Source: Deltaproteobacteria bacterium
GTDB lineage: Bacteria; Desulfobacterota; DSM-4660; Desulfatiglandales; HGW-15
Length of the DNA stretch: 13,428 nucleotides
NCBI GenBank assembly: GCA_016926135.1
Contig: JAFGPH010000078.1
Location: forward strand, 1-13,428
Reading direction: 5' to 3'
Within the stretch, counting starts at the first letter, position 1; every line of letters starts with the position of its first letter. Positions 6,121-13,428 of this stretch are shown piece by piece. The notes below the pieces were generated by a model. It ran no database searches, was not told where the DNA came from, and saw only the letters and a list, made by a program, of their open reading frames with translations. The translations under genes were made by a program, and so were the position numbers.

Positions 6121-7493
6121 AAGAGATGCGCATGATTCACTGGAGAGATTCCAGCACGTGGAGATTCTTCAGGTTGTCGCTGCTATGCTTCGTGACCATC
6201 GTGCTGATTTACACGATCATTTACTCCTTTTCCACGTACCATCGCGAGAAGGACTACCTCCATGATGCACTGAACAATATCACCAAAACGCATGTTCCAA
6301 CCCTGATCGCCAGCCTGTGGATCACGGACCATGCCACCGTGCAGAGCACAGTCGACGGCATTGCACGCTTCAGATACATTGCCAGGGTGGAGGTCCGGGA
6401 TGATGCAGGCCGGACGTTTTTCGCAGGCCCAGCGGCGGACCCCTCGATGGAAACGATTTACAGGGGTTTGAACTATACGCACAGGGGTAAGTCCGTCCCC
6501 ATCGGGTCCATGTCCCTGTTCATTGGAAAGCGTCAGATAGTTCTCGGCATGCTCCGGTCCGCGCTCTTGATCCTGGCGCTGCAACTTGGACTGTCCGTGT
6601 TCCTCTCCTGCGTGATTGCCTGGGCCTTTCATATGGCCTTCGGCCGGTATCTGTATCGGTTCGCGCAGTTTGTCAAGTCCGACGATCCGACTCAGTTCCA
6701 GCGGCCCTTCGCGCTGAATCGCAGTATGCAGCAGCAGGATGAATTGCAACTGCTTGTTGACCACTTCAATGACATGCGCAAGGGAATCAGCGGCTCTATG
6801 GACGAACTGAAGGCGGCGAACGATGGATTGATCGCAATCAATGCCAGGCTCTCTGAAAGCGAGCGAGAGTTGCGCAAGAGCGAGGCTCAATTTGCCGGCG
6901 CCTTCGAGCACGCACCGATCGGAATGGCCCTGGTGTCACCCGAGGGCCGTTGGCTGAGGGCAAACAAGGCCCTGAGTGCAATGCTCGGGTATTCACCAAG
7001 TGAACTGCTGAACATGACCTTTCAGGATATCACCCACCCGGATGATCTTGAACCCAATCCAGCCTATGTCCAACGGATGTTGGCAGGCGAGATCGCGACC
7101 CACAGGCTTGAAAAGCGCTACCTGCATAAGTCCGGAAGGCTGGTCTGGGCTCTTCTGAGCTTCTCCCTTGTGCGGGATCACAAAGAAGCTCCTCTCCATT
7201 TCGTTTTCCAGCTCTTGGACGTCACCGAGCGCAAAAAGAAGGAGGAGGAGATGAAGGAACTCATATCCAGACTCCAGAAGGCCCTGGACGAGATCAAAAC
7301 ACTAAAAGGTATTGTGCCCATTTGCAGCAACTGCAAGAAGATCAGAGATGATAAGGGGTACTGGGAGCAGGTCGAAGCCTATGTATCCAGGCATACAGAA
7401 GCTCAATTTTCTCACGGTATTTGCCCCGCCTGCATGAAGAAGCTTTACCCTGAAATCTCTCACAACGAAAAGACGGCCTCAGTGAACGATTAG
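6117..7493 (+). CDS. Membrane PAS sensor protein with C-terminal paired-CxxC tail
   Basis: A 458-aa inner-membrane protein. TM1 is about residues 17-38, followed by a periplasmic domain (39-143, including LIASLWITDHATVQST) and TM2 (about 144-174). A HAMP-like linker and helical segment follow (175-255), then a PAS domain (about 256-372, with FEHAPIGMALVSPEG, the start ANKALSAMLGYSPSELL and the end QLLDVTERK). A coiled coil (373-397) leads to the tail ICSNCKKIRDDKGYW ... FSHGICPACMKKLYPE, with Cys pairs at 403/406 and 436/439. From memory this tail recurs at the ends of PAS and receiver proteins in deltaproteobacteria. No histidine kinase, GGDEF, EAL or chemotaxis module is present. The ATG overlaps the stop of the solute-binding gene (ATGA), so the two are translationally coupled. 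The four cysteines could bind a metal or respond to redox state; this is inference. Confidence 0.85.
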   Translation: MKEMRMIHWRDSSTWRFFRLSLLCFVTIVLIYTIIYSFSTYHREKDYLHDALNNITKTHVPTLIASLWITDHATVQSTVDGIARFRYIARVEVRDDAGRTFFAGPAADPSMETIYRGLNYTHRGKSVPIGSMSLFIGKRQIVLGMLRSALLILALQLGLSVFLSCVIAWAFHMAFGRYLYRFAQFVKSDDPTQFQRPFALNRSMQQQDELQLLVDHFNDMRKGISGSMDELKAANDGLIAINARLSESERELRKSEAQFAGAFEHAPIGMALVSPEGRWLRANKALSAMLGYSPSELLNMTFQDITHPDDLEPNPAYVQRMLAGEIATHRLEKRYLHKSGRLVWALLSFSLVRDHKEAPLHFVFQLLDVTERKKKEEEMKELISRLQKALDEIKTLKGIVPICSNCKKIRDDKGYWEQVEAYVSRHTEAQFSHGICPACMKKLYPEISHNEKTASVND

Positions 7494-7543
7494 GGGGCCG
7501 AACAGCGACCCTGTGGTTTCAGCATTCCAAACAGGTTTCCGTT

Positions 7544-8899
7544 TCAGGTTTCCGGGTTGCCTTTAATCCGCCCCAGGTAGCGCACCTCCGCCCTTCCCTT
7601 TTCTTCGTCCACAAAATAGAAGAGGACGGCCCCCACCACAAAAAGGACCAGGACGGATGCAAGGCCCCAGCGGGAAGCCGCGTGGCCGACTGCCTCGATT
7701 TCGGCCGGCGTGGCGTTCGGCGGCATGAGGAGCCTTCGGGTCAGGAGCCCTACCGACCCCATCAGGGCCGGTCCCACGATGGCCGCGAACTTGCCCAGCA
7801 TGTTGTAGAAGCCAAAGTACTCTGCGCTCTGGTCCCCGGGGATCAGGCGGGCATAGTAGGACCTGCTGAGGGCCTGGATCCCGCCCTGCACCAGGCCGAT
7901 GACCACGGCCAGCGCATAGAACTCCTGCCGGGTCTTCATGAACACGCCCCACATGGTGATGAACACATAAACCCCGATGGCCAGAAAGATGGCCTTGCGT
8001 GCGCCCCAGCGCTCGCCCAGCCTCGCAAAACCCAGGGCAGCGGGAAAGCCCACGAACTGGACAATCAGGAGGGCCACGATCAGGTCATTGGAGTCGAACC
8101 CCAGGGACATGCCATAGTCCACGGCCATGCGGATGATGGTGTCCACGCCGTCGATGTAGAACCAGTAGGCCAGGAGAAACAGGAAAACGGTCCTCAGATG
8201 GGAGACCTTGCGGAAGGTGCCGGCAAACTGCCGGAAGCCCCTCAGAATCGTGCTGCCACGATCTCCCGGAGACGGCAGGACCTTGACCTCAGGGACCCAC
8301 AGGATCGTGAAGACCGTGAAGAGGCCCCACCAGACGGCCACGCTCACAAAGGAGCATTTCACGGCCTGTGTCGCGTCGCTCAGGCCGAATCTGTGGGGCA
8401 TGAGGGTCATGAGCACGTTGATCAGGAACAGCAGGCCCCCACCCAGGTACCCCATGGAAAAACCGAGGCCTGAGACGTAGTCGATTTTCTTCTCCCCTGC
8501 CACGTGGGGCAGCAGCCCGTCGTAAAACGTGAGAGACCCGGAAAACCCAACCACCCCCATGACGTAGAACAGGATGGCCCAGGGCCATGCCCCCTTTTCC
8601 ACGAGGTAGAGGCAGGCGGTCATGATCGCGCCCATGTAAGCGAAGAAGATCAGGAATTTCTTCTTGGCCGACCCGCTGTCCGCGATGGCGCCCAGCACGG
8701 GCGCCATGAGGGCCACGATGAGGCCGCCCAGGGCATTCCCGAACCCGAGCTGGGCGGTACTCGTGTTGATGTCGGTCCCGAAGCTCCAGTACTTCTTGAA
8801 GAAGATGGGAAAGAAGCCGGCCATGACCGTTGTGGCAAAGGCCGAATTGGCCCAGTCATACATCACCCATCCCCATATGGCCTTCTTATCGGGATTCAC
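7544..8899 (-). CDS. MFS transporter, UMF1 / Atg22-like family
   Basis: A 451-aa multi-pass inner-membrane protein with around a dozen hydrophobic segments. The N-terminus KKAIWGWVMYDWANSAFATT and the later AEYFGFYNMLGKFAAIVGPA are characteristic of the UMF1 (unknown major facilitator) family related to yeast Atg22, a vacuolar amino-acid effluxer. The substrate in bacteria is not established. It starts at GTG 8899, with GAGGG 8 nt upstream, only 18 bp after the guaA stop, so it probably lies at the end of the guanine-nucleotide operon. It ends convergently 50 bp from the PAS sensor gene. A short tandem duplication (CAGGTTTCCG at 7532 and 7545) covers its stop codon and 3' flank; no clear terminator hairpin is seen in the gap. 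Confidence 0.88.
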   Translation of the reverse strand: MNPDKKAIWGWVMYDWANSAFATTVMAGFFPIFFKKYWSFGTDINTSTAQLGFGNALGGLIVALMAPVLGAIADSGSAKKKFLIFFAYMGAIMTACLYLVEKGAWPWAILFYVMGVVGFSGSLTFYDGLLPHVAGEKKIDYVSGLGFSMGYLGGGLLFLINVLMTLMPHRFGLSDATQAVKCSFVSVAVWWGLFTVFTILWVPEVKVLPSPGDRGSTILRGFRQFAGTFRKVSHLRTVFLFLLAYWFYIDGVDTIIRMAVDYGMSLGFDSNDLIVALLIVQFVGFPAALGFARLGERWGARKAIFLAIGVYVFITMWGVFMKTRQEFYALAVVIGLVQGGIQALSRSYYARLIPGDQSAEYFGFYNMLGKFAAIVGPALMGSVGLLTRRLLMPPNATPAEIEAVGHAASRWGLASVLVLFVVGAVLFYFVDEEKGRAEVRYLGRIKGNPET

Positions 8900-8917
8900 G
8901 GTTGTGCCCTCGATGGA

Positions 8918-10474
8918 TCATTCCCACTCAATCGTGCTTGGAGGCTTGGAGGAGATGTCGTAGACCACGCGGTTCACACCGCGCACATGGTTGATAATGC
9001 GATTGGAGACCCTGGCCAGTACTTCGTGGGGCACCCGGGACCAGTCCGCGGTCATGGCGTCCTGGCTGTCCACGATCCTGAGGGCGACGACATTCTCATA
9101 GGTCCTCTCGTCACCCATGACACCCACCGTCTTGACCGGCAGCAGCACGGCGAAGGACTGCCACACTTTCTCATACAGATCCGCCCTTCGGATCTCCTCC
9201 AGGAGGAGGGCGTCGGCAGCCCTCAGGATCTCCAGCCGCGCCGGGGTCACCTCTCCCAGGATCCGGACAGCCAGCCCGGGACCGGGGAAGGGCTGGCGCA
9301 TCACCAGTTCCCTGGAAAGACCGAGTTCGATTCCCACCTGACGCGCCTCGTCCTTGAAGAGATCTCTCAGGGGCTCAATGAGTTCCAGGTTCATCACCTC
9401 GGGCAGCCCGCCCACATTGTGATGGCTCTTGATGGTTGCCGAAGGCCCCTTGAACGACACGCTCTCGATCACATCCGGATACAGGGTGCCCTGGGCCAGG
9501 AACCTGGCCCTGCCCAATTCCCTGGCCTTCTTCTCGAAGACAGCGATGAACTCCCTGCCGATGATCTTCCTCTTCTGTTCGGGGTCCGTCACCCCTTTGA
9601 GCTGCCGCAGGAAATGCGCCGAGGCGTCCACGAGGCGGATGTTCATCCGGTAGTGTTCCTGGAAGAGCTCCATCACCTCCTTATCTTCACCCCTTCGCAG
9701 GAGGCCGTTGTCCACGAAGATGCAGGTGAGCTTTTCCCCGATGGCCCTGTGAATCAAAACCGCTGTCACGGAGGAATCCACCCCCCCCGAGATCCCGCAG
9801 ATGACCCGTTCCCCTGCGACTCTCTCCCTCACGTCCTTGACCGTCCTTTCCACAAAGGAACTCATGGTCCACAGGGGCGCACAACCGCACACCCTGAAAA
9901 GGAAGTTCTTGAGGATCCGGGTACCCTTCGGGGTGTGGACCACTTCCGGGTGGAACTGGACCCCGAAAAGCCTTCTCGACCCGTCGCCCATGGCGGCTAC
10001 GGGGCTGTTCTTGCTGCTCGCCAGGGGGGCAAAACCGGGTGGGAGGCGGTCAATGCGGTCCCCGTGGCTCATCCACACCATCTCCTCCCGCCCCTTTTCG
10101 AACCCATGGAAGAGATCCAGCTCATCCAGCACGCTCACCAGGGCGCTGCCGTACTCACGGCCTTCCGCCCTCCGCACTTCTCCCCCCAGGATGTGGGCAA
10201 GGTATTGCATGCCGTAGCATATGCCCAGGATCGGCACGCCCAGGTCCAGGATCGCCTTTTCAATGGCAGGGGCGCCCGCGTCGTAGATGCTGGCAGGCCC
10301 CCCCGAGAGGATGATCCCGGCCGGACGGAAAACCGTGATCTTCTCCAGGTCCATGCTGAAGGGGTGAATCTCGCAGTAGACCTGGGCCTCCCTCACCCGC
10401 CTCGCAATCAACTGGGTGTACTGGGAGCCGAAGTCCAGGATCAGGATCTTCTTTCCATAGATGTCTTCCGTCAT
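8918..10474 (-). CDS. guaA: GMP synthase (glutamine-hydrolysing)
   Basis: Converts XMP, ATP and glutamine to GMP in the cytoplasm, the last step of de novo GMP synthesis. The 518-aa length is normal. The N-terminal class I glutamine amidotransferase (about 8-195) has the nucleophile C86 in GICYGMQ and the partners H175/E177 in FHPEV. The ATP-pyrophosphatase domain has the P-loop SGGVDSS (229-235). The C-terminal dimerisation and XMP-binding domain includes [17 protein letters not shown] and the invariant end PSTIEWE. It starts at ATG 10474 with a weak ribosome site. Upstream, a gap of 193 bp containing a MITE-like inverted repeat separates it from guaB; downstream lies the MFS gene, 18 bp away. 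Identity is not in doubt. Confidence 0.98.
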   Translation of the reverse strand: MTEDIYGKKILILDFGSQYTQLIARRVREAQVYCEIHPFSMDLEKITVFRPAGIILSGGPASIYDAGAPAIEKAILDLGVPILGICYGMQYLAHILGGEVRRAEGREYGSALVSVLDELDLFHGFEKGREEMVWMSHGDRIDRLPPGFAPLASSKNSPVAAMGDGSRRLFGVQFHPEVVHTPKGTRILKNFLFRVCGCAPLWTMSSFVERTVKDVRERVAGERVICGISGGVDSSVTAVLIHRAIGEKLTCIFVDNGLLRRGEDKEVMELFQEHYRMNIRLVDASAHFLRQLKGVTDPEQKRKIIGREFIAVFEKKARELGRARFLAQGTLYPDVIESVSFKGPSATIKSHHNVGGLPEVMNLELIEPLRDLFKDEARQVGIELGLSRELVMRQPFPGPGLAVRILGEVTPARLEILRAADALLLEEIRRADLYEKVWQSFAVLLPVKTVGVMGDERTYENVVALRIVDSQDAMTADWSRVPHEVLARVSNRIINHVRGVNRVVYDISSKPPSTIEWE

Positions 10475-10544
10475 ACAAAGAGCTCACTCGCTTGTGACAA
10501 GCCTGGTCAACAGGGTTAGGTCCAACGAACCTGGTACTAAAGAC

Positions 10545-10663
10545 AAGTGCCTAAAGTTGGAAGTGCACTGAAGTGCGCTAAAGTTGCGGATGTGCCCTTG
10601 GCACTACTGGTTTGATCAAGACATGTTCTGGCTTGAAATCGTCTTCCTCAACTTTAGGCACTT
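10545..10663. repeat. MITE-like inverted repeat element between guaB and guaA
   Basis: AAGTGCCTAAAGTTG at 10545-10559 is the exact reverse complement of CAACTTTAGGCACTT at 10649-10663, giving perfect 15-bp terminal repeats around about 90 bp. A near copy of the left arm, AAGTGCGCTAAAGTTG, follows at 10571-10586, so the left end is duplicated in direct orientation. The interior encodes nothing. The right arm starts 4 bp after the guaB stop. This fits a small non-autonomous mobile or REP-like intergenic repeat; as RNA it could form a long hairpin between the two genes. Confidence 0.7.
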
Positions 10664-10667
10664 ACCC

Positions 10668-12131
10668 TTACTCCAGCCGGTAGTTCGGGGCCTCCTTGAT
10701 GATGATCACGTCATGCACGTGGCTCTCCCGGAGTCCGGCAGGGGTGATGCGCATGAATCTCGGCTTTGCCTTCAGCTCCTGAATATCCGCACAGCCCAGG
10801 TACCCCATCCCTGCCCGCAACCCGCCCACAAGCTGGTAGACCGTGTCTGCGAGGGGGCCGCGGTAGGGCACCCGTCCCACAATGCCCTCCGGAACCAGCT
10901 TCTTATCCGTCTCCACCTCGTCCTGGAAGTAGCGGTCCCGGCTTCCCTCCTTCATCGCCTCGATGGAACCCATGCCCCTGTAAACTTTGTACGACCTGCC
11001 CTGGAAGAGGATGGTCTCGCCCGGGCTCTCCTCGGTCCCGGCAAAAAGACTTCCGATCATGACCGAGTCGGCGCCCCCTGCCAGGGCCTTGGTGAGGTCA
11101 CCCGAGTACTTGACCCCGCCGTCCGCGATGATGGGGACATCATGTTTCTTCGCCTCTTCGGCGCACTCCATGATCGCCGTCATCTGGGGCACGCCCACGC
11201 CCGCCACGACACGGGTGGTGCAAATGGAACCGGGGCCGACCCCCACCTTGACGGCATCCATGCCTGCTTCGATCAGTCTTCTCGTCCCTTCGGCGGTGGC
11301 CACGTTGCCCGCAATCAGCTCTGCCCGGGGAAACATCTTCCGGATCGTCTCCGCGGCCCGGATCACCCCTTCGGAATGCCCGTGGGCCGTATCCACGACC
11401 ACCACATCCACGTTGGCGGCAAGGAGCCGGCCGACCCTGTCGACGAGGTCCGGACTCGTACCTACGGCCGCCCCTACCCTCAGCCTCCCCAGCTCGTCCT
11501 TGCAGGAAAGCGGGTACTTCTTGATCTTCTCGATGTCCTTGATGGTGATGAGGCCGATCAGCTTCCCCTCATCGTCCACCACCAGGAGTTTCTCGATCCT
11601 CCTTTCGTGGAGGATCCTCTTGGACTCTTCCAGGGTGATGCCCGTTTTGGCCGTAGCCAGATTCTCCTTCGTCATCACCGCCGACACAGGCTGATCCAGA
11701 TTCGTCTCGAACCTCAGATCCCTGTTGGTGATGATGCCCACCAGGTTGCCGTCCTTCACCACCGGCACGCCCGAGATCCTGTACTTGCTCATGATCTCGA
11801 GAACATCGACGATCCTGCGGTCGGGCTCGATGGAGATGGGGTCCACGATCATGCCGCTTTCCGACTTCTTGACCTTTTCCACCTCCAGCACCTGCCGATC
11901 GATACTCATATTCCTGTGGATAAACCCTATGCCGCCCTGTCTTGCGAGGGTGATGGCCGTGGCCGACTCGGTGACCGTATCCATGGCTGCACCGACGATG
12001 GGCACATTCAGCATGATGTGCCTGGAAAGACGGGTCCTCACGTCCACCTCGTTCGGAAGAACGGAAGACCGGTCGGGTATGAGAAGCAAATCATCGAAGG
12101 TGAACCCTTCTCTAACCTCCACGTGTTTCAT
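10668..12131 (-). CDS. guaB: Inosine-5'-monophosphate dehydrogenase
   Basis: Oxidises IMP to XMP with NAD+, the committed step of guanine nucleotide synthesis, as a cytoplasmic tetramer. The 487-aa product has the N-terminal signature [17 protein letters not shown], a tandem CBS (Bateman) domain at about 95-205, and the catalytic loop [11 protein letters not shown] with C304. It also has the IMP-binding [12 protein letters not shown] segment and the mobile-flap GRVPY motif. ATG 12131 is preceded by a very strong GGAGGGAGGG (12136-12145) and lies inside the 3' end of the phosphatase gene, a 20-bp overlap. The CBS pair suggests allosteric control by purine nucleotides, as known for bacterial enzymes. 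A repeat element begins immediately after the stop codon. Confidence 0.98.
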   Translation of the reverse strand: MKHVEVREGFTFDDLLLIPDRSSVLPNEVDVRTRLSRHIMLNVPIVGAAMDTVTESATAITLARQGGIGFIHRNMSIDRQVLEVEKVKKSESGMIVDPISIEPDRRIVDVLEIMSKYRISGVPVVKDGNLVGIITNRDLRFETNLDQPVSAVMTKENLATAKTGITLEESKRILHERRIEKLLVVDDEGKLIGLITIKDIEKIKKYPLSCKDELGRLRVGAAVGTSPDLVDRVGRLLAANVDVVVVDTAHGHSEGVIRAAETIRKMFPRAELIAGNVATAEGTRRLIEAGMDAVKVGVGPGSICTTRVVAGVGVPQMTAIMECAEEAKKHDVPIIADGGVKYSGDLTKALAGGADSVMIGSLFAGTEESPGETILFQGRSYKVYRGMGSIEAMKEGSRDRYFQDEVETDKKLVPEGIVGRVPYRGPLADTVYQLVGGLRAGMGYLGCADIQELKAKPRFMRITPAGLRESHVHDVIIIKEAPNYRLE

Positions 12132-13074
12132 GTTGCCCTCCCTCCAGATATTCGATCAGGAGCCCCTCCAGAAGGTCCCACATGCTCACCACCATCTGCC
12201 GGGCACCGAAATATTCGAGGATTCTCAGGACGGTCAACGTCCCCGCAAGGATCACGTCCGCCCTTCCGCGATCCAGACCCCGCAGGGAAAGCCGTTCATC
12301 CAGGGTCATGGCCTTCAACCGGGTGAAAATCTCCTGAAGGGCCTCTTTCCCCAGGATCAGTCCGTTCATCCTGTCAGGGGCGATCTCCTCGGCCCCTATC
12401 CCCCGGGTCAGAGCGGCCAGCGTGGTCACGGTCCCTCCCGTGCCCGCCAGCAATTCCATCCGTCCCTTTCCCGCGTCAGCCTTGAATGCACCCTGAAGTA
12501 CAAGGTCTACGTGTTCCCCAAGCCTTTGGATCTGCCCGTCACCCGGGGGATCGTCGACCAGGAAGGCCTGGGTCAGGACCATAGCACCCAAGGGGAGAGA
12601 GAGTGCCCTCTTCTCTCCCCCGGGGCCGAAGAGGAACTCCGTGGTCCCTCCGCCCAGATCGAAGATCACGGGAATCTCCTCCCGCCTCCCCAGTCCAAGG
12701 GACACGCCCCTGCCGGTGAGCAGCGCCTCCTCCTCGCCGGAGATCACGGATACCCTGATGCCCGTGCGGCGGTGAAGGAGATCCAGAAAAGACTCCCGGT
12801 TACGCGCTTCCCGTACCACCCCCGTGGAGACGGCCAGGGTCTTCTCCACCGACCATTCCAACGCAGCCGCAGCGAACGCCTCAAGGGCCTTCAGGGCGCG
12901 GGAAACCGCCACTTCCTTGATCGTCCTGTGCTCGGGTTCGTGGAAGCCCTCTGCCAGGCGGATATAAGACCTTTTCCTGCAGACCGGCTCGATGGTGCCC
13001 GGCCGCTCACCCTTCCGGGCCACCAGCATCCTCGCCGTATGGCTTCCCACATCAATGGAGGCGACATTTCCCAT
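12112..13074 (-). CDS. Ppx/GppA family phosphatase (exopolyphosphatase or pppGpp phosphohydrolase)
   Basis: A 320-aa protein of the ASKHA (sugar kinase/Hsp70/actin) fold. The phosphate-1 motif is [13 protein letters not shown] (about 6-18). The TGVVREARN and [13 protein letters not shown] segments, then the phosphate-2 motif [10 protein letters not shown], are typical of Ppx/GppA. It is the short form with only the core domain, lacking the C-terminal HD-like extension of E. coli Ppx and GppA. The family removes the terminal phosphate from polyphosphate or from pppGpp; sequence alone does not separate the two. Its 20-bp overlap with guaB links it to guanine nucleotide supply and makes an alarmone role attractive. 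A weak promoter is conceivable upstream (TTGAAA at 13120-13115, GATACC at 13099-13094), and no good Shine-Dalgarno site is seen before ATG 13074. Confidence 0.92.
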   Translation of the reverse strand: MGNVASIDVGSHTARMLVARKGERPGTIEPVCRKRSYIRLAEGFHEPEHRTIKEVAVSRALKALEAFAAAALEWSVEKTLAVSTGVVREARNRESFLDLLHRRTGIRVSVISGEEEALLTGRGVSLGLGRREEIPVIFDLGGGTTEFLFGPGGEKRALSLPLGAMVLTQAFLVDDPPGDGQIQRLGEHVDLVLQGAFKADAGKGRMELLAGTGGTVTTLAALTRGIGAEEIAPDRMNGLILGKEALQEIFTRLKAMTLDERLSLRGLDRGRADVILAGTLTVLRILEYFGARQMVVSMWDLLEGLLIEYLEGGQHETRGG

Positions 13075-13133
13075 GGGGTTCGTTTGGAGGGAAGGTATCA
13101 GAGGCAGACCCCCTTTTCAAGACCATAAGTCGC

Positions 13134-13428
13134 CTACTCCCATGAGCCCAGTCTGTCCCAGAAATCCTTGTCGTCGACCCTCCACCTTTCGCCGAATTTC
13201 TTATCGTAGTAGGCAGCGAACCGATCCAACCAGCGCCACCAAAAGGGCTTCCCCTTTTCCTTCGCCTCCAGCACATCGTTCAGGTAGGTGACGATGTCGC
13301 CCATCTTCTCCTTTGGAACAAAGTAGGCGGCCCCTGCGTTATAGGACTTGAGCGTGTCCTCGGGACTCAGGGCATGAGCGGTGAGCATGACCGCAATGAC
13401 CTCTCTCTGATTGGCCGTCTCAAGCAGC
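13134..13428 (-). CDS. Response regulator receiver domain, 3' part (cut by window edge)
   Basis: The frame runs off the right end of the window; about 98 residues are visible. They contain the second half of a CheY-like receiver: EVIAVMLTAHALSPEDTLKS with the conserved threonine, then AGAAYFVPKEKM with the conserved lysine. The phospho-acceptor aspartate lies outside the window. After the receiver comes a short aromatic and charged tail (PFWWRWLDRFAAYYDKKFGE ... FWDRLGSWE) instead of a DNA-binding domain, so this looks like a single-domain regulator with an unusual C-terminal extension. The stop is TAG 13134-13136, 59 bp before the phosphatase start. The ATG at 13388 is internal, not the real start. 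Confidence 0.85.
   Translation of the reverse strand, partial: LLETANQREVIAVMLTAHALSPEDTLKSYNAGAAYFVPKEKMGDIVTYLNDVLEAKEKGKPFWWRWLDRFAAYYDKKFGERWRVDDKDFWDRLGSWE

Noticed and set aside
5104..6911. Minus-strand open frames opposite the solute-binding and PAS genes
   Set aside because: They are shadows of the two plus-strand genes, which have a signal peptide, membrane segments, a PAS domain and a Shine-Dalgarno site.
6117..7493. Histidine kinase annotation for the membrane PAS protein
   Set aside because: No H-box, N-box or G-box is present after the PAS domain; the chain ends with the four-cysteine tail.
8504..10519. 671-codon open frame on the plus strand
   Set aside because: It lies antisense to guaA and the MFS gene, is rich in His, Pro, Gly and Asp as expected of a GC-rich shadow frame, and shows no domain.
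10584..13128. Long plus-strand open frames (10584-12326 and 11725-13128)
   Set aside because: They are antisense to guaB and the Ppx/GppA gene, whose protein motifs are unambiguous.

Overview
The window looks like chromosomal DNA of a Gram-negative, moderately GC-rich bacterium, most likely a deltaproteobacterium (Desulfobacterota). The grounds are indirect: a PAS membrane protein ending in a paired-CxxC tail that I associate with that group, hairpin repeats of the GTTCG...TGAGGTATCGAA...CGAAC type, and a purine operon whose start codons and Shine-Dalgarno sites are typically proteobacterial. I cannot name a genus.

Bases 1-4500 are an accessory island of visibly lower GC. It begins with a long imperfect inverted repeat (11-66) and an unrecognised minus-strand ORF (185-763). 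The rest is a compact type II restriction-modification module: an operator (1200-1228), a small HTH controller protein (1250-1519), a BamHI-like restriction endonuclease (1548-2156) and, convergently, two different amino-methyltransferases (2161-3519 and 3538-4410). The endonuclease keeps the catalytic acids and the main base-contacting residues of BamHI, so GGATCC is the predicted target. A GGATCC site lies inside the endonuclease gene and inside each methyltransferase gene.

Bases 4485-5376 hold no convincing intact gene. They contain three degenerate tandem repeats with an exact 37-bp period, a possible decayed gene tail, and two inverted copies of a hairpin repeat whose stems differ by compensatory changes around an identical 12-nt loop.

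Bases 5377-7493 encode a two-gene sensory unit: a periplasmic solute-binding-like protein whose stop overlaps (ATGA) the start of a membrane PAS protein. The latter has no kinase, GGDEF or methyl-accepting domain and ends in a four-cysteine tail of unknown role.

Bases 7544-13428 are all on the minus strand and are transcribed right to left: the 3' part of a response regulator (cut by the window edge), a Ppx/GppA phosphatase, guaB (overlapping it by 20 bp), a MITE-like repeat gap, guaA, and a UMF1/Atg22-type MFS transporter. This is a guanine-nucleotide block: IMP to XMP (GuaB), XMP to GMP (GuaA), with a phosphatase of the family that acts on polyphosphate or pppGpp directly upstream.
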